This document shows, one piece after another, positions 1 through 7,922 of a stretch of 35,457 bases of DNA; the stretch's first letter is position 1; every line of letters starts with the position of its first letter. The position numbers and the translations under genes are program-made. Under the pieces are notes generated by a model. That model had not been told where the DNA came from, did not search any database, and saw nothing but the letters and a program-made list of their open reading frames with translations. Source of the DNA: an uncultured Lachnospiraceae bacterium. GTDB taxonomy: Bacteria > Bacillota > Clostridia > Lachnospirales > Lachnospiraceae. The DNA lies in NCBI GenBank assembly GCA_948441955.1, contig CAOJQZ010000018.1:1-35457 (forward strand), given 5' to 3'.

Positions 1-726
1 GCTCTGCACAGAGGTCTGTTCAGGAACAAACGGTACTTCCTCAATGTCTCTGATTCCTTTCATGGTCCGGCTGTATTCCTCCAGCCGTTTCAGGTGTCCG
101 GCCATAAGAGCAAGGGTACTTTCCAGTTTTTCATTACTGATCCTCCCTTCCGGAATATATCTTGACAGAAAATCCGTGTAACCCCGAAGCACTGTCAGCG
201 GCGTACGGAGATCATGGGCAAACGCTGCGTTAAGCTCCTTTTGCCGGTCAATAAGTCTCCACATTTCTTCCTTTCCACGAACAAGCTCAAGACGCATAGC
301 CTCCACAGAATCACAGAGCCTTCCCAGCTCGTCTTTACTTTCATAGCTTACCCGGAAATCCAGATCATCCTTTCGGATTCTCTCCACACTTTCCTCCAAA
401 ATAGAAAGGGGATACTTAAGCCTCTTGCGGTAAAACAAAAATATGGTAAAAATCATTCCTGTAAATGCATAAAAAAACGGACACCACACCCTGAGAATAT
501 CAAAAAACAGAAGCCTCTTTTCATAAATAATATCTTTCAGGTTTTCTGTTTCCCCATATTCCGCCCAGATACTCATCTCCCATTGCCGGCAGAATATCAT
601 TGTAATATAGGATAATCCCCACACAATAAATGCAAGCACTAGAATATACGCAATCATTGCCTTTCTGAAAGAAAGATTACGTATATAGGAAAGAAACCTG
701 TCTGCTTTTTCTTCTAGCCAATCCAT
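1..726 (-). CDS. Sensor histidine kinase, N-terminal 242 residues (cut by the left edge)
   Basis: An open frame runs from an ATG at 726 to the first base of the window. The product starts with a short cytoplasmic stretch, then two hydrophobic segments (about residues 21-38 and 72-92) around an extracytoplasmic loop of only about 35 residues. A HAMP-like linker follows (about 92-145), then a HisKA domain with the H-box AFAHDLRTPLTVLRGY, whose His is the phosphoacceptor. The catalytic ATPase domain lies outside the window. The start overlaps the 3' end of the response regulator gene by 13 bp, so the pair is translationally coupled and should be a cognate two-component system. The small external loop resembles kinases that sense within the membrane or through a partner protein, but no ligand can be inferred. 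Confidence 0.93.
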   Translation of the reverse strand, partial: MDWLEEKADRFLSYIRNLSFRKAMIAYILVLAFIVWGLSYITMIFCRQWEMSIWAEYGETENLKDIIYEKRLLFFDILRVWCPFFYAFTGMIFTIFLFYRKRLKYPLSILEESVERIRKDDLDFRVSYESKDELGRLCDSVEAMRLELVRGKEEMWRLIDRQKELNAAFAHDLRTPLTVLRGYTDFLSRYIPEGRISNEKLESTLALMAGHLKRLEEYSRTMKGIRDIEEVPFVPEQTSVQS

Positions 727-1397
727 CTGTAACCCACTCCCCACACAGTTTCTATATACATTTGATCTGTATGCTTTCCTATCTTTCCACGGATTCTGCG
801 TATGTGCTCCGTCACAATGCCGCTGTCTGCGTCCCTGTCGAATCCACGAACCTTTTCATATAATTGTTCTTTACTGAATACCTGACCGGAATGTAAAGAT
901 AACAGCTCCACAATCCTATATTCCGTCTTTGTGAACGCAATGGGTTGTTCCCCATAATAAACGGACTTTTCTTCATAGTGAACTGCCAGACGATCAAAGA
1001 GCTTAACTGCTCCCTCCGTTTTTTTACGGCTTTCACGCCGCAGGTGCGCTTCTACCCTGGCTCCCAGCTCATCTATACTGAAGGGCTTTAAAATATAATC
1101 GTCTCCGCCTGACACAAATCCCTTGATACAGTCCGCCTCCTCAACTTTTGCAGTCAGAAACAAAATGGGACAGGACACATGGGCGCGGATCCTTTCACAC
1201 ACCTCAAAGCCGTCAAGAAGGGGCATATTCACATCTAAAATAATAACATCCGGTTTCTGTGAAAGCTTTCCCAATACCTCAATACCATTTACGGCTTCGA
1301 TAACCTGATAGTCCTGCATTTCAAAATAATCCTTCAAAAGTGACAGGATGCCCTGCTCATCATCTGCAATCAAAATTTTCTGTTTTTTCTCACGCAT
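714..1397 (-). CDS. OmpR/PhoB-family response regulator
   Basis: A 227-residue response regulator. The receiver domain (about 1-120) has the acidic pair D12/D13, the phosphoacceptor D55 in ILDVNMP, the switch Thr in LFLTAK and the Lys in YILKPF. A C-terminal winged-helix DNA-binding domain (about 128-227) ends in the typical VWGVGYRW motif. I chose the ATG at 1397 because AGAGG lies 9 bases upstream; a TTG two codons earlier has no better site. The gene lies 24 bp after the alkyltransferase-like gene and overlaps the kinase gene, so rarA, atl, this regulator and the kinase look like one transcript. Target genes cannot be told from the window. Confidence 0.95.
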   Translation of the reverse strand: MREKKQKILIADDEQGILSLLKDYFEMQDYQVIEAVNGIEVLGKLSQKPDVIILDVNMPLLDGFEVCERIRAHVSCPILFLTAKVEEADCIKGFVSGGDDYILKPFSIDELGARVEAHLRRESRKKTEGAVKLFDRLAVHYEEKSVYYGEQPIAFTKTEYRIVELLSLHSGQVFSKEQLYEKVRGFDRDADSGIVTEHIRRIRGKIGKHTDQMYIETVWGVGYRWIG

Positions 1398-1421
1398 ATG
1401 CAATAACCTCTCCGGGGATCC

Positions 1422-1739
1422 TCAAAAACGCCGTTTTTCCCACTGGTATTTTTCCATGTCCACACGTCCGTCTTTAAAGCCCACGCCCTCTCCTTTTAAA
1501 AGCTCTGTCTGATATCTGCCCCCGGAACTTTCTGCTCCCCCAAGCACTTCTCCGTCTTTTTTTACAACCCGGTGCCAGGGGATATCGCTCCCCTTCGGAA
1601 GCGCATGGAGGGCATAGCCTACTACTCTTGCCCATCGTCTGCTGCCTGCAAGCTCTGCAACTTGTCCGTAAGACGCCGCCCTTCCCCTGGGAATCTGATA
1701 TACGATATCATAAATCATCTCGAATGTGCTTTTCTCCAT
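1422..1739 (-). CDS. Alkyltransferase-like protein (ATL), MGMT fold with Trp in place of the active Cys
   Basis: A 105-residue protein matching only the C-terminal DNA-binding/active-site domain of O6-methylguanine-DNA methyltransferase. The hallmark PCHRV is changed to PWHRV (Trp55). This is the signature of ATL proteins, which bind O6-alkylguanine lesions without transferring the alkyl group and hand them to nucleotide excision repair. The recognition helix SYGQVAELAG and the segment around ARVVGYAL are present. The ATG at 1739 is preceded by AGGAG with 7-base spacing; a TTG at 1754 would place that Shine-Dalgarno inside the gene. It overlaps the end of rarA by 32 bp, so it is probably co-expressed with that repair/replication factor. 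Family placement is firm; role is by family knowledge. Confidence 0.9.
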   Translation of the reverse strand: MEKSTFEMIYDIVYQIPRGRAASYGQVAELAGSRRWARVVGYALHALPKGSDIPWHRVVKKDGEVLGGAESSGGRYQTELLKGEGVGFKDGRVDMEKYQWEKRRF

Positions 1740-3045
1740 TTCTCCACTCCTCAATCGCTTTCAGCCGTTCCCTTAATTCCTTCTCCTCCCCCTGTATTCC
1801 CGGGTGATAATAATGTCTGTCTTTTAGTGCATCTGGCAGACATTGCATATGTGTGAGCTTTTCTTCCGTATCATGGGCATATTCATACCCCTTTCCATAA
1901 TTAAGCTCCTTCATAAGCCCTGTAGGCGCATTGCGAAGTACAAGAGGCACTGGTTCTGCGTTCAGCTCCTTTATATCCTGTTTACATTCTTCGCATGCTA
2001 TGTATAGGGCATTGGATTTCGGAGCCATAGAAAGATATGTTACTGCATGAGTTAAATGCACGTCACACTCCGGCATTCCAAGAAAATGACAGGCCTGATA
2101 CGCTGCCACGGCTATCTGCAGTGCGCGGCTGTCCGCCATTCCAATATCCTCACTTGCAAAACGAATCAGTCTCCTTGCAATATACAAAGGGTTCTCTCCG
2201 CCTTCAAGCATACGGCACATCCAATAGATTGCCGCATCCACATCGCTGTTTCTCATAGATTTATGAAGAGCGGAGATAAGATTATAATGCTCCTCCCCGT
2301 TTTTATCATAAAGGAGAGATTTCCGGCTGATACACTGTTCTAAATCCTCATCCGTAACAAGAATCCCTTCCGGGCTGACTGTGCCGTTTAATACCGCCAT
2401 CTCCAATGTATTCAGTGCAGTTCTGGCATCTCCGTTTGAAAAAGATGCAATTGCCTTAAGCTGTCTGTCCGTCATCTGCACCTTCTGATCGCCAAACCCC
2501 GCCGGATTTGTCAGAGCCTTCCCAAGGAGCTTTACAAGCTCCTTGTTTTCCAGCGCCTTTAGCACAAACACCCGGCATCTGGAAAGCAGCGCCCCATTTA
2601 CCTCAAAGGAAGGGTTTTCTGTAGTCGCGCCAATCAAAATAATGCTGCCCTTCTCCACAAAGGGAAGAAAGGCATCCTGCTGAGCCTTGTTAAACCTGTG
2701 TATCTCGTCTACAAAAAGCACTGTACGAATTCCCATTCTTCGGCTGTTCTCCGCCTGCCCCATAACCTCCTTAATCTCTTTGATTCCGCTGGTCACCGCA
2801 CTGAAATTAATAAAATCAGCCTTTGTCCGTCCGGCAATAATGCTGGCAAGGGTCGTCTTACCTACCCCTGGAGGCCCCCAAAATATCATAGAGGATATCT
2901 GATCCTGTTCAATTAACCTGCGGAGCATTTTCCCTTTTCCCAGAAGATGCTCCTGTCCTGCAAACTCCTCAAGTGTGTGCGGGCGGATACGGCTGGCAAG
3001 GGGCGCGGTCTCCTTGCGGTCATCAAATAATGTCATCTGTTCCAT
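1708..3045 (-). CDS. rarA: Replication-associated recombination protein RarA (MgsA), AAA+ ATPase
   Basis: A 445-residue protein with the full length and architecture of RarA/MgsA. It has an N-terminal AAA+ domain with Walker A GPPGVGKTT and Walker B FVDEIHRFNK, sensor motif GATTENPSF and arginine-containing box LLSRCRVF. A helical C-terminal clamp-loader-like tetramerisation region follows, including YIARRLIRFASEDIG and the conserved tail HYYHPG. RarA acts at stalled replication forks with SSB and the replisome. The ATG at 3045 has AGGAG 11 bases upstream. A consensus promoter lies at 3134-3162, so rarA is probably the first gene of the transcript that continues into the ATL and two-component genes. 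Confidence 0.97.
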   Translation of the reverse strand: MEQMTLFDDRKETAPLASRIRPHTLEEFAGQEHLLGKGKMLRRLIEQDQISSMIFWGPPGVGKTTLASIIAGRTKADFINFSAVTSGIKEIKEVMGQAENSRRMGIRTVLFVDEIHRFNKAQQDAFLPFVEKGSIILIGATTENPSFEVNGALLSRCRVFVLKALENKELVKLLGKALTNPAGFGDQKVQMTDRQLKAIASFSNGDARTALNTLEMAVLNGTVSPEGILVTDEDLEQCISRKSLLYDKNGEEHYNLISALHKSMRNSDVDAAIYWMCRMLEGGENPLYIARRLIRFASEDIGMADSRALQIAVAAYQACHFLGMPECDVHLTHAVTYLSMAPKSNALYIACEECKQDIKELNAEPVPLVLRNAPTGLMKELNYGKGYEYAHDTEEKLTHMQCLPDALKDRHYYHPGIQGEEKELRERLKAIEEWRNGEKHIRDDL

Positions 3046-3133
3046 ATGCTCTATTTCTCCTGATAATCGCTTTTGCAGCTGTATAAATATCTGATCAATA
3101 TAATTGTTTTGTTTCCCTCATGTTTCTGCTTCC

Positions 3134-3162
3134 ATTATATAGTTTTTTCTACTAACAAACAA
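3134..3162 (-). promoter_or_regulatory. Sigma-A promoter for rarA operon
   Basis: On the minus strand, a -35 TTGTTT and a perfect -10 TATAAT are separated by 17 bp, about 90 bp upstream of the rarA start. Confidence 0.65.
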
Positions 3163-3176
3163 TAAAAAGTAACTAA

Positions 3177-4595
3177 TTAAAATGAATATCTCTGGGAAGC
3201 TTGAAAATTTTCAATCTGTATTCTGGAAAGCACGTCTATATAATTCAGCGGTTCATCCCAAATATACAAATGCGCTTTTTCGCACAGGCTCTTTGCCAGC
3301 AGCACCTTCTTTTTCTGTCCTGCGCTGAATTCACTGGTATCCTTGTCAAACTGTGTCCTTTCCATGCCCATTTTCCGAAGAATTGTTTTAAAAAGGCTTT
3401 CCGGAAGTTCATGGTCCTCTGCAAAACTTTCAGGACTGCCCTTTACTCCGGACGCATCCTGGGGAACATAAGATATTTTTAATCCGGCCCCTATATTGCA
3501 TAATCCCGTAAAGGTAATTTCCTCCCCCAACAGAAGCTTTAATATACTAGACGTTCCGCTGCCGTTTCTCCCGGAAAGGCATACCCTGTCTCTCCGGCAG
3601 ATTTCAAGATCCACTCCTTTTACGATCTCTTCGCTTCCATAATATAAATGAATACTGCGAAGCTCCAAAAGACGATCCGTATGATATTCTGCCGGATAAA
3701 GCTTAAGCTCTCCGGACTCATCAATATTTTCAAGAAGTCCTGTCTTCTCTTCTATCGTTTTTATCTGCCGGTTTTCAATTACCTTTGCCCGCTTCATCAT
3801 TTTGGCAGATTTGTGTCCAATAAATCCCCTGTCAGGCCGAAGACCGGCAACTCTCTGCCCTTTCTTGCTCTTCTCCACACGCTCCGACCAGACCGAGGTT
3901 CTTTTCGCCGCCTTGTCAAGACGTTTTATCTCCCCCCGCAGCTTTTCATTTCTCAAAAGCTCGCGTCTGCCCTCTGCATCTTTATTCCTATACCATGTGC
4001 TGAAATTCCCCTTTTGTACTTCAATATTTTTTCGATTGATAGATAAAACATGATTTACACAGGAATCCAAAAGCTACCGGTCATGGGAGACAAGAATAAA
4101 CCCTTTCTTACGGTTCAGGTATTCTGCCATAACCCGCCTTCCCTCTGTATCCAGATGATTTGTCGGCTCGTCAATCAGAAGAAACCGATTACTCCCAAGA
4201 AATAACGCCGCAAGAAGCACCTTTGTCCTCTCCCCAAAGCTTAAGGTCGAAAAAGGACGATACAGAACCCCTGCATCTGTCTTAAGAAGATTCAGCTCCC
4301 GAAAGATTTCCCAGTCTTCATTCCTCGGATTGATTTCCTCAATAATTTCAAAGGTCATGCGGCTTTCATCTGCCGCCTCATAAGGGAAATATTCAAACTC
4401 CACGTGGGAGGATATGTTTCCCTGATAGGGATATTGACCTAAAAGCAGCTTTAAAAAAGTAGTTTTTCCCCGCCCGTTTCTTCCAATGAATCCGAGTCTC
4501 CAGTCTGTATCGATCTGAAATGATACATGGGAAAATACCTCGTCATAACTTCCCTCATAGGAAAAGCTTAAATCTATAACGTCAATTAATGACAT
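3177..4595 (-). pseudogene. Broken ABC-F ATPase gene, Lsa-like antibiotic resistance family
   Basis: Two consecutive reading frames in the same phase make one ABC-F protein split by an in-frame TAG (4074-4076). The first half has NBD1: Walker A GRNGRGKTT, signature LSFGERTKV, Walker B LLIDEPTNHLD and SHDR. The TAG falls directly after SHDR, where the family normally has one residue followed by a [FL]-[LV]-D-like segment. The second half has the interdomain linker and NBD2, but its Walker A reads GRNGSGTSS: the essential Lys is Thr (ACG, one base from AAG). The frame ends soon after WDEPLNYID, so the C-terminal strand and switch His are missing. Linker and motif pattern resemble Lsa-type ribosome-protection proteins (lincosamide, pleuromutilin, streptogramin A). 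Three lesions point to a pseudogene. The start at 4595 has AGGAGG at 7-base spacing. Confidence 0.88.
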
Positions 4596-4625
4596 ATGCA
4601 TCCCTCCTGTCTCTTAAACAGCGCT

Positions 4626-4655
4626 AAAAAACCGCAGGAAAATCCTTTCCTGCGG
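4626..4655 (-). terminator. Rho-independent terminator in the ABC-F leader (attenuator)
   Basis: On the minus strand, a perfect 10-bp stem (CCGCAGGAAA / TTTCCTGCGG, 4-base loop) is followed by six Ts. It sits about 30 bp before the ABC-F start and ahead of its Shine-Dalgarno, the position expected for a transcription attenuator relieved by ribosome stalling in the leader. Confidence 0.85.
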
Positions 4656-4731
4656 TCCACGGCATTAAACATTCCCTCCGGGCACAATTACAGCCCTTTT
4701 TATTAAGAGGAACACTGGTATCAACAACCCG

Positions 4732-4794
4732 CTATATACATGGAATACGGATAAAAGACTTCCTGCTGCCGGCATAGCAAAACATACGGCGCAT
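4732..4794 (-). CDS. Candidate leader peptide of the ABC-F attenuator (20 codons)
   Basis: A short frame beginning MRRMFCYAGSRK and ending IPCI lies in the leader between the putative promoter and the attenuator hairpin. ARE-type ABC-F genes are commonly controlled by small upstream frames on which drug-bound ribosomes stall. No strong Shine-Dalgarno is visible, so this is positional inference only. Confidence 0.3.
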   Translation of the reverse strand: MRRMFCYAGSRKSFIRIPCI

Positions 4795-4841
4795 AGTATA
4801 GATGCTGCCGCAATTTGTCTGCTATACAGTTACATTTCTGA

Positions 4842-4862
4842 TTAGCAAGAAGTATTCTTCAT
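4842..4862 (-). CDS. Candidate six-codon leader peptide MKNTSC
   Basis: ATG at 4862 is preceded by an AAAGGGATGAAAGG purine-rich stretch and is followed by only six codons before TAA. It is the first possible translation start in the ABC-F leader. Of the two leader frames it has the better ribosome binding site, but functional evidence is absent. Confidence 0.3.
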   Translation of the reverse strand: MKNTSC

Positions 4863-4896
4863 CCTTTCATCCCTTTCTTTTTTATTCTTTACCCAG

Positions 4897-4923
4897 ATTA
4901 TCATAGAATCTCCGGTTTGGCAA
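4897..4923 (-). promoter_or_regulatory. Possible promoter of the ABC-F leader
   Basis: Minus-strand TTGCCA and GATAAT separated by 15 bp (short spacing). The rest of the stretch 4602-5007 holds only the leader frames and attenuator; no other gene was seen there. Confidence 0.3.
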
Positions 4924-5007
4924 CAGTTTTTTAAACAGGGCGTCCGCCTGAAAATAATTATCCTTCAGCCACGGATGGAATTCTGTTAAAATATCGCCGG
5001 CTACATC

Positions 5008-6174
5008 TTACCTCATAAGTGTAAGAAAGCTCTCTCCGTCCCCTTTATAATCAATTCCAAAATATTCTGCTATGGTCTGGGCAATATCCGCAAAGCTTGA
5101 GCGGATTCCCATATTTACACCTTTTTTAAGCCCTTCTCCATAACACAGGCAGGGCGTATACTCCCTGCTGTGATCCGTCCCTTTAAATCCCGGATCACAG
5201 CCGTGATCCGCCGTAACGATAAGAAGATCCTCCGGCTGCATCTTCTCCATGAATGCTCCAAGCTGCACATCCACTTCATTCAGCGCCCCCACATACCCTG
5301 GAATGTCGTTGCGGTGTCCGTAGATCATATCAAAATCTACCAGGTTCACAAAGCACAGCCCTTCAAAGTCCTTATCAAGAAGTTCTATAGTCCTCTCCAT
5401 ATTTTTTGTATTGCCTTCATTCGGATAGGTTTCCTGAATGCCTTTTCCTGCAAATATATCGTAAATTTTCCCTACGCCAATGGTTGCATAGCCCTTTTCC
5501 TTAAGAACATCCAATATCGTTTCCTTCGGAGGCTCCAGGGAAAAATCATGCCGGTTCACCGTGCGCATATAATCCGGATATTCTCCCACAAACGGGCGGG
5601 CAATTACCCTTCCCACTCCATGCTCTCCCTGAAGAAGCCCCCGGGCTTTCCGGCAGATTTCATAAAGCTCCGGAAGGGGAACCACTTCCTCATGGGCGGC
5701 AATTTGAAATACGCTGTCCGCCGAGGTGTAGACAATCAGCTTTCCGGTTTCTACATGCTCTTTTCCATAGTCCTTAATGACCTCTGTCCCGGAATAGGTT
5801 TTATTGCATAAGGTCCCGCGGCCCACGGCCTTTTCAAAAGCGTCTATAACCTCTTCCGGAAATCCGTCCGGATAGGTGGGCATAGCCTGCTCTGATACCA
5901 TACCGGCTATCTCCCAGTGCCCTACCGTAGTATCCTTTCCCGCAGACTTCTCTGTCATCTTGGCATAACAGCCCTCCGGCGCGCCGCCTTCCTTCTGAAA
6001 AGACGTGCCGTTCAGATGATAAAGTCCCAACCGTTCAAGATTGGGAATATGCAGATTTCCGCTTCTTACACAGGTGCCAAGGGTGTCGCACCCTACGTCA
6101 TCAAATTGATCTGCATCCGGCGCTTCCCCGGCACCTACACTGTCTAAAACAATTAAAAATACTCTCTTTGACAT
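5008..6174 (-). CDS. deoB: Phosphopentomutase
   Basis: A 388-residue alkaline-phosphatase-superfamily enzyme that interconverts (deoxy)ribose 1-phosphate and 5-phosphate. Visible features: the N-terminal metal-binding motif VLDSVGAGEAPDA, the catalytic Thr segment GKDTTVGHWE, the substrate/metal segment NLVDFDMIYGHR and the C-terminal TADHGCDPGFKGTDHSRE. The ATG at 6174 was chosen because the usual M-x-KRVFLIVLD start is there and AGGAG lies 9 bases upstream. In-frame GTG (6213) and ATG (6195) starts exist upstream, but the extra residues match nothing in the family. It is the last gene of the nucleoside operon and takes the pentose 1-phosphate made by the phosphorylase to the DeoC substrate. 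Confidence 0.97.
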   Translation of the reverse strand: MSKRVFLIVLDSVGAGEAPDADQFDDVGCDTLGTCVRSGNLHIPNLERLGLYHLNGTSFQKEGGAPEGCYAKMTEKSAGKDTTVGHWEIAGMVSEQAMPTYPDGFPEEVIDAFEKAVGRGTLCNKTYSGTEVIKDYGKEHVETGKLIVYTSADSVFQIAAHEEVVPLPELYEICRKARGLLQGEHGVGRVIARPFVGEYPDYMRTVNRHDFSLEPPKETILDVLKEKGYATIGVGKIYDIFAGKGIQETYPNEGNTKNMERTIELLDKDFEGLCFVNLVDFDMIYGHRNDIPGYVGALNEVDVQLGAFMEKMQPEDLLIVTADHGCDPGFKGTDHSREYTPCLCYGEGLKKGVNMGIRSSFADIAQTIAEYFGIDYKGDGESFLTLMR

Positions 6175-6223
6175 TTTCGCCGTCTCCTGTTCCATACCAT
6201 TCTCCAGATTCACCTATCCTGCT

Positions 6224-6622
6224 CTAATTCCCAGAGCACCCGTGTTTTTCTTCCCCGCAGTGATGTTCGCCGCAGGAATGCCCCTGACCGTGGTGGCTGC
6301 ACTTAACGTCTGCATCATATGCAAGCTGTCCATTAAGAAATGCATTTACCGCCTCATCCGCCTCTCCGGACACACCCCCATACAGCTTAATTCCTGCCTC
6401 CTTAAGCGCCGTCTGAGCTCCGCCGCCAATTCCACCGCAGATTAAAAGCTCCGCCTTCTGTTCTGTAAGAAATCCAGATAAAGCGCCATGTCCCTGACCG
6501 TGTGTGTCCACAATCTGCGTATCCGTAACGCGTCCATTCTCCACATCATAAAGCTTAAACTGCTCTGTGTGTCCAAAATGCTGAAAAATCATTCCATTCT
6601 CATAGGTTACTGCAATTCTCAT
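6224..6622 (-). CDS. NifX/NifB-type iron-molybdenum cofactor-binding domain protein with Cys/His-rich tail
   Basis: A 132-residue protein. Residues 1 to about 105 form the small RNase H-like fold of the dinitrogenase iron-molybdenum cofactor family (MRIAVTYENGMIFQHFGHT, then LLICGGIGGGAQTAL). The last 25-30 residues are an extra tail rich in His and Cys (CSHHGQGHSCGEHHC and a final C), suggesting metal or cluster binding. Stand-alone members occur in many anaerobes without nitrogenase, often near Mrp/ApbC-like ATPases; none is seen here. Its place between udp and deoB, inside a nucleoside operon on the same strand, is unexpected. AGGA lies 10 bases before the ATG. The biochemical role is unknown. 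Confidence 0.85.
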   Translation of the reverse strand: MRIAVTYENGMIFQHFGHTEQFKLYDVENGRVTDTQIVDTHGQGHGALSGFLTEQKAELLICGGIGGGAQTALKEAGIKLYGGVSGEADEAVNAFLNGQLAYDADVKCSHHGQGHSCGEHHCGEEKHGCSGN

Positions 6623-6667
6623 TTTTATTCTTCCTCACTTTCCTGATGAAATACCTTTTCGTATAAA

Positions 6668-7447
6668 TTATCCCCTGCACTCCCCCCGGATCAGCTCACA
6701 GACGGCCTCCACTGCCACCCGGACAGCCCCGTCTGTATCGTGAACCTGTGCATTTGGAAGTCCAAGTTTTTCCCGCTCCTGATTGGCAACCACAAGAAGG
6801 ACAGAACCGACCCGTACCCTTCTGTATGCCCCTGTGATAAACAAAGCCGCTGATTCCATTTCCGACGCCATACAACCCATGCGCACCCACGCATCCCATT
6901 TATTAAGAAGCTCAAAACCCACTGGATGGCGCTCTGGCTGATGCTGGCCATAAAAAGAATCCTTGCACTGCACCACGCCGGTGTGATAGACCGCATGGAG
7001 TTTTTCCGCCGCAGATATCAAGGCATTTGTCACTCCCAAATCCGCAACCGCCGGATATTCTATAGGGGCATACTCCTTACTTGTACCTTCCATGCGGACG
7101 GCCCCGGTTGCAATTACCAGATCTCCTCCGCAGATTTCTGTCTGCATCCCTCCGCAGGTTCCGACACGCACAAAAGTATCTGCTCCGCAGTTTACCAGCT
7201 CCTCCAGTGCGATGGACGCCGAAGGGCCTCCGATTCCCGTACTGGTTACGCTGACCCTCACACCGTCAAGGGTACCTGTGTATGTGACATACTCCCTGCT
7301 GTCCGCTATAAGCTCTGCATCGTCAAAATATGCCGCAATCTTTTTACATCTCTTTGGATCCCCCGGAAGAATCACATATTTTCCTACGGAACCTTCCCCT
7401 AAGCCTATGTGGTACTGAATCCCTGCACCTTCTGTATAATCTACCAT
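6668..7447 (-). CDS. udp: Uridine phosphorylase / nucleoside phosphorylase
   Basis: A 259-residue member of the NP-1 phosphorylase family. Motifs: phosphate-binding GDPKRC near residue 29-34, VRVGTCGGMQ in the middle, the uridine phosphorylase-type CKDSFYGQHQPER segment and the ribose-binding ASEMESAAL near the C-terminus. It cleaves uridine (and possibly deoxyuridine) with phosphate to base and (deoxy)ribose 1-phosphate. Neighbours fit: cytidine deaminase makes uridine, DeoB and DeoC use the sugar phosphate. GGAAGGAG precedes the ATG. Exact base preference cannot be fixed from sequence alone. Confidence 0.93.
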   Translation of the reverse strand: MVDYTEGAGIQYHIGLGEGSVGKYVILPGDPKRCKKIAAYFDDAELIADSREYVTYTGTLDGVRVSVTSTGIGGPSASIALEELVNCGADTFVRVGTCGGMQTEICGGDLVIATGAVRMEGTSKEYAPIEYPAVADLGVTNALISAAEKLHAVYHTGVVQCKDSFYGQHQPERHPVGFELLNKWDAWVRMGCMASEMESAALFITGAYRRVRVGSVLLVVANQEREKLGLPNAQVHDTDGAVRVAVEAVCELIRGECRG

Positions 7448-7492
7448 CTTTCTTCTCCTTCCCAGGCCGTTTTAACCACTTTCCTGCTTTTC

Positions 7493-7915
7493 CTATAGCT
7501 TAAATCCCAGCGGAACCATTTCCTCTAATGTGTAAAGCTCGTAATGCTCTCTGTCAACTGCAAGAATAATCTGGAAATCCGCGTCACAAAACTCCAGCAT
7601 CACCTGCCTGCATATCCCGCAGGGCGGACACAGGCTCCTTACCCCCTCTTCTGCCCTGCCGCCTACAACGCATATGGCGAGAAAATCTCTTATTCCTTCG
7701 CTGACCGCTTTAAATATCGCGGTACGCTCCGCGCAGTTTGACGGGCCGTAGGCTGCATTCTCGATATTGCAGCCTGTATAAATCCTTCCGTCTTCCACCA
7801 GAAGGGCGGCTCCCACCTTAAAATCCGAATACGGCGCGTAGGAATATTCTCTCTGTTTTAGTGCAATATCAATAAGCTTTTGTATATGTTCCTCTTCTAT
7901 CTTTTTTCCTTCCAT
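7493..7915 (-). CDS. cdd: Cytidine deaminase
   Basis: A 140-residue homotetramer-type cytidine deaminase. The zinc site is complete: CAERTAIF supplies a Cys and the catalytic Glu, and PCGICRQ supplies the other two Cys. The N-terminal segment YSDFKVGAALLVEDG and the substrate motif CNIENAAYGPSNCAE are typical. It converts cytidine and deoxycytidine to uridine forms for the adjacent phosphorylase. It begins 7 bp after deoC; the end of deoC (AAGGAG TGA) provides the Shine-Dalgarno, implying translational coupling. Confidence 0.97.
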   Translation of the reverse strand: MEGKKIEEEHIQKLIDIALKQREYSYAPYSDFKVGAALLVEDGRIYTGCNIENAAYGPSNCAERTAIFKAVSEGIRDFLAICVVGGRAEEGVRSLCPPCGICRQVMLEFCDADFQIILAVDREHYELYTLEEMVPLGFKL

Positions 7916-7922
7916 CTCTGGA

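Noticed and set aside
214..615. 133-residue plus-strand reading frame
   Set aside because: It lies antisense to the sensor kinase, whose minus-strand frame has clear HAMP and H-box motifs; it has no family features.
4074..4076. TAG read as pyrrolysine or other recoded amber codon in the ABC-F gene
   Set aside because: No pyl genes are visible, the position is not a known functional site for a special residue, and the same gene has a lost Walker A Lys and a truncated end. Decay is simpler.
6224..6622. Nitrogenase-related locus
   Set aside because: Only a stand-alone NifX-like domain is present, with no nif structural or cofactor genes; such proteins are common in anaerobes that do not fix nitrogen.
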